Source: a virus. Taken from it: 29,498 nt of DNA. The notes beneath the pieces were generated by a model. It saw nothing but the letters and a program-made list of their open reading frames with translations, had not been told where the DNA came from and ran no database searches. Below are positions 22,201 through 27,759 of the stretch, in pieces. Each line of letters starts with the position of its first letter. Position 1 is the stretch's first letter. The translations under genes and the position numbers were made by a program. The stretch covers positions 1-29,498 of the IMG/VR virus record IMGVR_UViG_3300001847_000277; one strand, 5' to 3'.

Positions 22201-23510
22201 GTGAATTGTTTGACCAGTTCGTAGCTGATGGGGTTATTCGCAAAACAAAGCCTGCGGAGGAATACGCTTCAGATTTTGTGAAGTTGTTGCCTCATGAAAT
22301 GAGAGAGCTTGGGTTGCATCCGTCTTTGGGATTGGAGAGCGTTCTCACATCAACCAACAAAGCTGGAGAAACGATTGAGAAACTAAACAACGTTTCCGTT
22401 TACATCCACAAAGATATTTTGCACGGACTCCAGCAGATGAATCACATCTTTACTGACAAAGGGTTTAACAACGCAGTAAAGAACGTAAATGCGATTATTA
22501 ACATCTGGAAATATGGGAACACCGTATTAGTTCCTCGTCACTATATCAATAACTTTATTGGCAACATTTTCAACAATCAGATTGTCGGTGTAGATATCAA
22601 AAGCTATCGTCAATCAAAAGGATTGCTAGATAAGTTTTCTACAGACCCGAACAGCTTGAATAAAGAAGAGCAGAAACTGATTCAACAAGCGTTCGACCAC
22701 GGTATCATCGGACAGGGTTTCACAGCAGATTTTATCCGTGACAATCCGTTTCACAGACCAGACCCTAACGAGTGGTTGCTAAGTAAACTGCAAAGTATGA
22801 CGGACAGATTAGATAAGACCGCTTGGGTTAAAACGTGGCGTGGATTCGGTGAACGTGCCGATGACTTTACTCGTTTAGCGCTTTACCTCGATACATTACG
22901 CAAAACTGGTTCTATCGACATCGCGGCATCAACAGTTCGTAAGTACCTGTTTAACTACCATGAACTAACGAACACAGATAAAATCATTCGAGCGTTTGGT
23001 ATGCCGTTCTGGTCATGGACAAAAAACAACTTGCCGCTTCAGGTTATGACACTGTTGGAACAACCTCGATATATCAAAACAATCCAACAGCTAAGAGACC
23101 GTACCTTTGACGACAAAGAGTATCCTGAGTACGTCAAAGACGGTTACGTTATGGTAGATGGTAAGCCGTATCCAGTAACATTACCGATGCAGGATTTAAG
23201 CATACTTGGGGAAAAGGCAAAGTTCTTTGCATCATCTGTGAACCCACTGCTTAAAGCTCCGTTTGAATTGACGGCTAATAAAAATATGTACACAGGCTCA
23301 CCGATTGATATCGAAGCGTTTAAGAATCGCTCAAATGAAATCAGTACCGAAGCCTATTACAAATACTTGATGAAAAACTCAGGTATCGTTGGTCAAACTG
23401 CATACTCTATTTTCCCAGTAGGAAAAGATGAAAGCAGAAATATGGGCGACATTCTGGCAACGATGTTGACAGGAAACCCTTACGAAGACAAACGGCAGGT
23501 GAATAAATAA
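19224..23510 (+). CDS. Very large internal virion (ejection) protein, about 1430 aa
   Basis: This is the largest gene of the window. A segment at about 165-200 reads AEFAGDVVADPLTYLTFGAG, a pattern common in large phage internal proteins, and is followed by long helical regions rich in Ala, Lys, Asp and Leu. Near residue 1260 the sequence PFWSWTKNNLPLQ, preceded by TVRKYLFNYHELTNTDKI, resembles the conserved C-terminal segment of large ejection and polyvalent phage proteins. No lysozyme, polymerase or protease motif was found, so a structural or channel role fits best. Start: ATG at 19224 or GTG at 19215, which overlaps the preceding stop. Both have imperfect spacing from AAAGG at 19207-19211, and the ATG is preferred only slightly. 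Confidence 0.72.
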   Translation: MGYNLAQLASGKALAPYFDKGLSQKIYDEVSPITETSVPNKAVDDVIAKSMATPLTKNKTAPADDRSLFRKAIDVASVPEALVTNYLYNKTNPDSENDVSSWDLFKQGYDKNGIMEGLYNLGEKSKYAPDISNNLFGQQKDANANYDWDSFFKGQKGHLDLRDIAEFAGDVVADPLTYLTFGAGSVAKAGLKGAVQEGGKVLEELAKDTGQQVSRSVGKDVFKSVPDKVKQASLAAGKTEEDAVKAAKIAEQRVQNAAKTARKKAQNAIISLDVPFTRVTKQFGDVGKLPIVGKYLKSSPRTITRRGGEALIDHFNELKVPAQLQADIIGKYIEDAGHTVNGTTREALVDAAGKLSTDAYEDILSKIKNIPEKDVTPTLAQHLQNTLADQRYADSTQKAVSDALSKLPPDATAKDIEEALTQAKHADVSAFDKLPQDVANALVKVGALEKTGVTQDLYDAVRQALQTTDKDTVLKDLADRASQAGNEVARQEGVNLDRFMSSKVRDALGANSSLPKLVDEADFYVSRAYDNIPKGTPSVGLPPHDVVMMNHASKSPLHLEIYKALVGKDHQALVDAIKANPKKAAKALRDIIQDVKSGQMSTWDYGKEYQKIAGYQDLTLDSLKSIKNTPQALNDAMEVIAQGVKDGKGTLADLQNLARKNNIIERKRIRMLNKAYETAANKLKSLGDIEPVFSRDLQPAFDGVKWVDDIGRSPLGKWLSEGFLLKHFNPRTFGTKDDWINWLAKHITDADTKRYSNAKMIEGELGHIQKLSKDMSETEIRNVQYLIEKQFPESSLDDAARKELDDLSKSGKTAEEIEQESYHIKEESFIRTMNHDADAVRRMRNLSGSIESFLDKLGRKDLAVGVLSQIRKDYFPHTLKVTDEIVQELRRKYSGDHTLGELLDDAVRKSDTSLRSRRATMSSSQKRKTFQTFADLDNYLDEQYKIMNDAGADEEARAMATQKFNDISKLFERDTFQALAARAFQSVRARSMRELFDQFVADGVIRKTKPAEEYASDFVKLLPHEMRELGLHPSLGLESVLTSTNKAGETIEKLNNVSVYIHKDILHGLQQMNHIFTDKGFNNAVKNVNAIINIWKYGNTVLVPRHYINNFIGNIFNNQIVGVDIKSYRQSKGLLDKFSTDPNSLNKEEQKLIQQAFDHGIIGQGFTADFIRDNPFHRPDPNEWLLSKLQSMTDRLDKTAWVKTWRGFGERADDFTRLALYLDTLRKTGSIDIAASTVRKYLFNYHELTNTDKIIRAFGMPFWSWTKNNLPLQVMTLLEQPRYIKTIQQLRDRTFDDKEYPEYVKDGYVMVDGKPYPVTLPMQDLSILGEKAKFFASSVNPLLKAPFELTANKNMYTGSPIDIEAFKNRSNEISTEAYYKYLMKNSGIVGQTAYSIFPVGKDESRNMGDILATMLTGNPYEDKRQVNK

Positions 23511-23740
23511 TGGACTTCACACAGCTAGGTCAATATGGAATCGCCGCAGTTGCTTTAGGTCTTCTCGGTTACGCATTAAAATTGTTCCACGACTCGTATC
23601 AGCAAAATACAGAAGCTCTCCATCAGCTAACAACAGTGATGGAGAAGCAAGCTGTTCGAGAGCAGATGTTCATGGATATGATTTACCCAATCGCGAAGGA
23701 TACGAACGAACGTGTCCGTAGAATGGAGGAAAAAATGTGA
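23510..23740 (+). CDS. Holin-like protein of BhlA/UviB type, 76 aa
   Basis: The protein has one N-terminal hydrophobic segment (about residues 8-27, GIAAVALGLLGYALKLF) and then a charged helical or coiled-coil tail (HQLTTVMEKQAVREQMF and DTNERVRRMEEKM). This single-pass layout matches BhlA-type holins and bacteriocin-UviB-like proteins of Firmicutes. AGGTGAATAA precedes the ATG, whose A is also the last base of the preceding stop. Its own stop overlaps the GTG start of the amidase gene (GTGA). Location directly before an endolysin supports a role in cell lysis. Confidence 0.75.
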   Translation: MDFTQLGQYGIAAVALGLLGYALKLFHDSYQQNTEALHQLTTVMEKQAVREQMFMDMIYPIAKDTNERVRRMEEKM

Positions 23741-23928
23741 GTTACGACATCAAAGTTCAAATCATCGCAGACCTTCCAATGAAGCCTTATCGAAAAGGGA
23801 TGGGTAATTACGAAGGTGTTGTCGCTCATGCGACTGCGGTATGGGAAGATTCGGACGAGAATCAGTTAAAGTATTTCATCAAGAATTGGAAAGAACGTTC
23901 CGCTTTCGCACACTACTTCGTAGACTAG
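23737..23928 (+). CDS. Amino-terminal amidase fragment, 63 aa
   Basis: This is what standard translation yields from the interrupted amidase gene: 63 residues, from the GTG start behind GGAGGAAAAAAT to the amber codon. It includes the first zinc-ligand His (residue 31) and the HYFVD strand but none of the later ligands, so it should be inactive alone. The remainder of the gene (23929-24273) has no good internal ribosome binding site, and its first in-frame start-type codon is a GTG at 24043. Confidence 0.6.
   Translation: MSYDIKVQIIADLPMKPYRKGMGNYEGVVAHATAVWEDSDENQLKYFIKNWKERSAFAHYFVD
23926..23928 (+). other. In-frame amber codon within the amidase
   Basis: TAG replaces codon 64 between FVD and DSITQC. 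The context is GAC-TAG-GAT. In related amidases this position is usually an ordinary residue just after the V-D pair. One base change from Gln, Glu, Lys, Tyr, Trp, Ser or Leu codons would give TAG. Confidence 0.85.
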
Positions 23929-24272
23929 GATTCAATTACACAATGCGCAAACACGAAGTTTATTGCGTGGGCGGCAGGATACACAGCTAACCAACGCTTT
24001 GTCCATGTCGAACTTTGTCAGACCAAAGACCCAGACAAGTTCGTGCAAAGTTGGAAGCAGTACACTTGGCTGTTAGCTAAAATCTTGTTCGACAAGAAGC
24101 TTGGGGTGAAGGATGGTGACACCTTAGTGAGCCATAAGTTCTGCTCTGACACTTGGAAAGATACCGACCATCAAGACCCTATCGAATATCTAAAGTTCCA
24201 CAACAAAACGTGGCAGGATGTTATCGACTCGGTGACATGGTGGTACAAGCAAATGGAAGGAGGTCAAAAGTA

Positions 24273-24437
24273 ATGAACAAAGCCATTATTGCACCAATCA
24301 TTGCTTTAGTTATTTTGTTCTCACAGCGATTCTTCCACATTCAATGGTCTGACCAAGACTTACAAACGATTAACGACGGCGTACTATCTTTAGCTGTCCT
24401 AATTGGAATTTTCACAAACCCTAAAAAGTCCGAATAA
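24273..24437 (+). CDS. Holin, 54 aa
   Basis: A two-helix phage holin: hydrophobic segment one at about residues 4-19 (AIIAPIIALVILFSQ), a short polar loop (WSDQDLQTIND), hydrophobic segment two at about 36-48 (GVLSLAVLIGIF), and a basic tail (NPKKSE). Holins make the membrane lesions that release the endolysin. GGAGGTCAAAAG precedes the ATG, which shares a base with the stop of the amidase gene (TAATG). It is the last gene of the rightward late region and is followed by a strong terminator. It is the second holin-type gene of the cassette. Confidence 0.82.
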   Translation: MNKAIIAPIIALVILFSQRFFHIQWSDQDLQTINDGVLSLAVLIGIFTNPKKSE

Positions 24438-24443
24438 ATGAAT

Positions 24444-24470
24444 AAGACCCCTGTTCCGAGGGGTCTTTCT
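24444..24470 (+). terminator. Intrinsic terminator at the end of the late operon
   Basis: AAGACCCCT (24444-24452) pairs with AGGGGTCTT (24459-24467), loop GTTCCG, followed by a T-rich tail. It ends rightward transcription before the convergent leftward operon. Confidence 0.88.
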
Positions 24471-24535
24471 CATATGGACGGATATGAGCATGTCAGCTTG
24501 CTTTAATCATAATCGAATATTCTGAATTTGTAAAT

Positions 24536-24567
24536 AAAAAAAAATGACCCCGTGGTGAGCAGGGTCA
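24536..24567 (-). terminator. Intrinsic terminator of the leftward replication operon
   Basis: On the minus strand TGACCC (24567-24562) pairs with GGGTCA (24550-24545), followed by an uninterrupted T-run (plus-strand A-run 24536-24544). It faces the late-operon terminator across about 66 bases. Confidence 0.85.
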
Positions 24568-24589
24568 GTTCAGGAGTAAAAGGTTCATG

Positions 24590-24808
24590 TCACTCACTAT
24601 GATACAGCTTATACTTCAAACATTCAAGATAAACTAACAAGTCGATAATTTCCTCTTGAGCGTGGTCAATCCAATCTACAGTAGGAAGTCGGTCAGGTTC
24701 GACTATCGTGCCGTATTTTTTATAACCCTTCTCAGTCTGCTTCTTTAGCTTATCCTGCACTGCTTCTAACACTTCGTTATACTGAATCAGATTCAGCAAC
24801 CCCCTCAT
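24590..24808 (-). CDS. MazG-like nucleotide pyrophosphohydrolase, 72 aa
   Basis: The sequence KQTEKGYKKYGT, then DWIDHAQEEIIDLLVYLECL has the EExxD metal-binding motif (EEIID) of all-alpha NTP pyrophosphatases, a group that includes MazG and phage dATP/dGTP hydrolases. Such enzymes clean up or adjust nucleotide pools during phage replication. The protein is short, one helical pair plus an N-terminal helix. The ATG at 24808 lies inside the preceding gene and has no good Shine-Dalgarno sequence. The GAGGGGG at the start of the frame may instead serve a later, non-standard start near MIQYNEV-like codons, so the start is uncertain. It is the last gene of the leftward operon, with the terminator about 20 bases downstream. 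Confidence 0.7.
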   Translation of the reverse strand: MRGLLNLIQYNEVLEAVQDKLKKQTEKGYKKYGTIVEPDRLPTVDWIDHAQEEIIDLLVYLECLKYKLYHSE

Positions 24809-24983
24809 TTAGAAAACAAGCATCTTTAAGATACTCCAATGAATAATCTACTGCGGCTTCTACTGCGCCTTGTTTTGCGGCAATCCCTTCAGCAGTTAGC
24901 ATTGTCCAAACGTAATCAACCATTTCCTCAACATCAATTTTTACTTCTAATCTGATGAAAGCGTCACAACGTGGACACCGCAT
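24777..24983 (-). CDS. Small protein with CPRC motif, 68 aa
   Basis: The protein starts MRCPRCDAFIRLEVKIDVEE with a CxxC pair that could bind zinc with a partner or dimerise, followed by two helices (VDYVWTMLTAEGIAAKQGAV and AAVDYSLEYLKDACFL). AAGGTGA precedes the ATG. Its start overlaps the end of the resolvase gene by 37 bases and its end overlaps the MazG-like gene by 32 bases, so translation is probably coupled. No family is recognised. Operon context suggests a role in DNA metabolism. Confidence 0.65.
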   Translation of the reverse strand: MRCPRCDAFIRLEVKIDVEEMVDYVWTMLTAEGIAAKQGAVEAAVDYSLEYLKDACFLNEGVAESDSV

Positions 24984-25468
24984 AAGTCATTCACCTTCCC
25001 GTATTTGATAAAGTATATTCCATGCCTTATTGCATCTCGCATATGAAGATTAGTTGGCTTACCTAAGCAATAGTGCTTTCTTCCTTTGACTTCGAAGAAT
25101 CCCTGACGCACCAAGATAGGGTCTGTTACTCTAAGTTTATCCTTTGGGTCTTGAAATACAATAGGAATTTCCCACTTGTAACAGTGCATACGAATGTACC
25201 CAATGAGTTGTGGTGTTTCCATTAACGAATTGCTTTGCGCTTTCGCTTTACCTGCAAACAAACGGTAGGACTCACAAACCACAAGATTAACAGACAGGTC
25301 AATCAAGTCGGAAACTGCTTCCCAATACTTCTCAATGCGGTCATGACCAACTGCTTCCACATCCCCGAAGTCCTTCAACTGTCCATCCTCAAAGATAGCC
25401 CAACCAGTAGTTCCATCACCCTCCTTTTTCGAGAAGTTCCCCGAAGGGTCAAGTGTCAACATTTTCAT
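24947..25468 (-). CDS. RuvC-like Holliday junction resolvase, 173 aa
   Basis: Resolvases of this fold cut branched DNA before packaging and after recombination. The protein opens MKMLTLDPSGNFSKKEGDGT, with Asp7 in the first acidic strand, then TGWAIFEDGQL, a pattern close to RuvC. The second acidic residue is Glu66 in VVCESYRLF, and a C-terminal HMRDAIRHG (Asp145 with flanking His142 and His149) supplies the last one. GGAGGGGTGAAGT precedes the ATG, which overlaps the previous stop (ATGA). A phage enzyme of this size acting on branched replication intermediates beside a DNA polymerase is a natural fit. Confidence 0.78.
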   Translation of the reverse strand: MKMLTLDPSGNFSKKEGDGTTGWAIFEDGQLKDFGDVEAVGHDRIEKYWEAVSDLIDLSVNLVVCESYRLFAGKAKAQSNSLMETPQLIGYIRMHCYKWEIPIVFQDPKDKLRVTDPILVRQGFFEVKGRKHYCLGKPTNLHMRDAIRHGIYFIKYGKVNDLCGVHVVTLSSD

Positions 25469-25689
25469 ACTTCACCCCTCCGTTTCATTTCGTAAATGAT
25501 TTCATCGCGGTGAAGTAGCTCGTTGAACTTTTCGTCCACTTTATCTAGTCGCTTTTCACCGATACCTAACACAATGCACATCGCTTGTCGGTACACATTG
25601 AGGGCATACTTCGCGCCCTCCATGCGTATCTCTCCAAGCACTTTCTTATGTCTGCGAAGTTCTTTAGCTTTTAATTGCGCTCTGTTCAC
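25465..25689 (-). CDS. Hypothetical basic protein, 74 aa
   Basis: This GTG-started protein is Lys/Arg/Glu-rich and mostly helical (MNRAQLKAKELRRHKKVLGE, then YRQAMCIVLGIGEKRLDKVD). The GTG follows AAGGGG at about nine bases and sits right after the stop of the polymerase gene. Its stop overlaps the start of the resolvase gene. No domain is recognised. The position between polymerase and resolvase suggests a replication or recombination accessory role. Confidence 0.7.
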   Translation of the reverse strand: MNRAQLKAKELRRHKKVLGEIRMEGAKYALNVYRQAMCIVLGIGEKRLDKVDEKFNELLHRDEIIYEMKRRGEV

Positions 25690-25692
25690 AGG

Positions 25693-27759
25693 TCATTTCC
25701 CCTTATCCGCCCAAGTTGTGGTTGTTCTCTCCACTTCCGCAACAATCGGTACAAGAACGGTAGGAGCATCCTCCATGATTCTCTGTATTTCATGAATGTG
25801 ATGCTCTTCTCCTTTAGGAACGTCAAAAATCAATTCGTCATGTACGCACAGGACAACACTAGTCTTTAGTTTATTCTGTTGAACATACTTATCAATCAGA
25901 ATCATCTTCTCTTTCAGCATATCCGCACAGCTACCTTGAATGAGATAGTTTGCGCACTTGTAAAAGCGATTCGGATTGTTGATGTAGTAGCGGCGACCGT
26001 ACAAATTCTCAATATAACCCTGAGCATCCATTACAGTATCTACCCACTTTTGATAGCGTACGACGACAGGAAATGCTTCAGTATAACCACGATTCATCGC
26101 TTTAGCTTGTTCCAATTCAATCTCAAGCATTTGAGCCGCCATTGCATCCCCACCGCCATAGTTCCGCATGAAGTTGAATGACTTGCCAATGGAACGCCAC
26201 TTCTTAAACTCTTTTTCACTGATTGAATTGATGTCTATATCTAAAGCATGTAGCGCTTTAATGGTTGTGGCGCTATGAACATCTGTCGGTGTCCACGGTT
26301 TACCATCTTCCGTCAACCATGCCGAATCATTGTTAGCTTGTCGTTCATCCCAACGTGACAAGTCACTGAATCCTTCTCCAGTTACATAGTGCCTACACTT
26401 AAATGGCATATATGCGCGGCACATGTTTAAGTCGCCGCCGAATGGAAGTGTATAATGTGCCTGAACGCGAAGTTCAATCTGTGAAAAGTCGATGAAGTAT
26501 AGATAGTCTGACGTGGTGACAAACGCTCGGCGTGGATGGTATAGCTCTTCACCGTTCTCGTCCACAATTCTGTCTTTAGGGAATTGTTGAGCGTCTCCAC
26601 TAAAGCGTCCAGAGATAGGGTTGAACTGATTCATAGATGTGTAGAACCGTCCATCGTACTCAGATGCCTCAAGGATACGTTCAATGTAAGTCTCCAGCCA
26701 TTTCTCCATACGTCTGAGCTTAGATATTACCGTAGCCAATTCGTCACCTTCACGACCTTGTTGAGCTAAGAACTTTTTGTCAGTTGACTTAGGCTCGTAA
26801 CCTAGACGCTCCGCATATATACTTTTGATTAGCTTATGCTGACCAACATCAAAAGTTACACCTGCAAGCTGATGTGACAGCACCTTCAGGTCTTGTATGT
26901 ACTGCTCTAATTTATACTTGCACTCAAGCAGGTACTCACGATTAACTTTAATTCCACGACGCTCCATCTTGAATACGACTGGAATTAAGTCGAACTCTCT
27001 CATCATCGTGGTTAATTGCTGACGTTCTACAACGACAGGAAGTGCTTTGTCTACAAGGATTTTTGTGAGAACTACGTCCACAGCTAGATACGGTATCATG
27101 ATGTGCTGAGGCACGTCTTTGTATGTCGGTTTCGGATAGTGCCGATTCCAGTTGTTGTGTACTTCGACAACCTCCGCAGGAAGTTCCTCCGCACCGTCCA
27201 GCGCACGTTGCATCCGTCTCAACGACCAACCCACGCTTTTCAGCATTGCTATTAGAATCTTCTTGTCTGAATCCGCTTTTGCCTTCAACCACGACTTCAC
27301 GCCCTTTTCGTAATAGTCTGCCGCAGGGTCAATATACTTTTTAGATATATGCTTTAGAGCTAACGAATCTCCGCCGTCTCTTGATGATATTGCCTCAAAA
27401 GCTAGTCGAGACAAGCACATTGTGTCTCCCCAATTTTTCTTACTGTATACAAACGCATCGCCCATGACATTTGCAACCATGTGCATGTCGTATGTGGCAT
27501 TGTGTGCAAAGATTCGTTTCACCATTACTGACCAACTGCTGAGTGCTTTGAGGTTCATAAATGTCGGTTCAAACACACGAACCTTATTGTTCCAACATAC
27601 CGCCGCAAGAAACGGACGAGCCTTTTTAATATGAAGCCCATCCGTCTCTGTATCGAACGTAATAAAAGCAGGTTTATCGTTATGGATTTCTAACGTAACT
27701 TTTGTGGTGTCGTCTACGAACTCCACTTCAAACTGTTGCTTTGCAATTTCAATTTTCAT
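25693..27759 (-). CDS. Family A DNA polymerase with 3'-5' exonuclease domain
   Basis: This 688-aa enzyme is the likely phage replicase. The exonuclease domain has Exo I DTET (Asp36, Glu38), Exo II in IFAHNATYDMH and Exo III in YLAVDVV. The polymerase domain has motif A YFIDFSQIELR (Asp424), motif B R522-xxx-K526-xxx-F530-xxx-Y534-G535, and motif C VHDELIFD (His640, Asp641). All catalytic residues of both domains are present. There is no 5'-nuclease domain, as in T7-type phage enzymes. Phe530 matches the residue that disfavours dideoxynucleotides in E. coli Pol I. AGGAGGAAGTCTG precedes the ATG, whose A is shared with the stop of the ATPase gene. Confidence 0.95.
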   Translation of the reverse strand: MKIEIAKQQFEVEFVDDTTKVTLEIHNDKPAFITFDTETDGLHIKKARPFLAAVCWNNKVRVFEPTFMNLKALSSWSVMVKRIFAHNATYDMHMVANVMGDAFVYSKKNWGDTMCLSRLAFEAISSRDGGDSLALKHISKKYIDPAADYYEKGVKSWLKAKADSDKKILIAMLKSVGWSLRRMQRALDGAEELPAEVVEVHNNWNRHYPKPTYKDVPQHIMIPYLAVDVVLTKILVDKALPVVVERQQLTTMMREFDLIPVVFKMERRGIKVNREYLLECKYKLEQYIQDLKVLSHQLAGVTFDVGQHKLIKSIYAERLGYEPKSTDKKFLAQQGREGDELATVISKLRRMEKWLETYIERILEASEYDGRFYTSMNQFNPISGRFSGDAQQFPKDRIVDENGEELYHPRRAFVTTSDYLYFIDFSQIELRVQAHYTLPFGGDLNMCRAYMPFKCRHYVTGEGFSDLSRWDERQANNDSAWLTEDGKPWTPTDVHSATTIKALHALDIDINSISEKEFKKWRSIGKSFNFMRNYGGGDAMAAQMLEIELEQAKAMNRGYTEAFPVVVRYQKWVDTVMDAQGYIENLYGRRYYINNPNRFYKCANYLIQGSCADMLKEKMILIDKYVQQNKLKTSVVLCVHDELIFDVPKGEEHHIHEIQRIMEDAPTVLVPIVAEVERTTTTWADKGK

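Larger units (their letters stand above)
23737..24273 (+). pseudogene. N-acetylmuramoyl-L-alanine amidase interrupted by an in-frame amber codon
   Basis: The endolysin would cleave the amide bond between N-acetylmuramic acid and L-alanine in the host wall. GGAGG is followed by the GTG start, and a single reading frame of 178 codons runs to the TAA at 24271-24273, broken only by TAG at 23926-23928 (codon 64). The frame is conserved on both sides. Before the TAG come VVAHATAVW (first zinc His, His31) and SAFAHYFVD. Directly after it come DSITQC, the AWAAG element, VHVELC, then SHKFCSDTW (His133) and TDHQDP, as in Amidase_2 enzymes. Zinc ligands lie on both sides of the stop, so neither fragment alone could be active. 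TAG is a normal stop elsewhere in this phage, so a nonsense mutation, a sequence error, or read-through to limit endolysin dose are all possible. No frameshift or second stop was found. Confidence 0.85.

Noticed and set aside
23926-23928. Genome-wide recoding of TAG as a sense codon
   Set aside because: terL, the HNH gene, the 92-aa DUF6321-type gene, the scaffold and the 137-aa virion gene all end with TAG directly followed by a new gene with its own ribosome binding site, so TAG is a normal stop in this phage.
24153-24437. Longer form of the last holin starting inside the amidase
   Set aside because: The N-terminal extension is a shadow of the amidase frame. The ATG at 24273 has GGAGGT at good spacing and begins exactly at the amidase stop.
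26948-27344. Open frames in other phases within the polymerase gene
   Set aside because: Their translations are Ser/Cys/Arg-rich shadows without ribosome binding sites, while the polymerase frame has all exonuclease and polymerase motifs.
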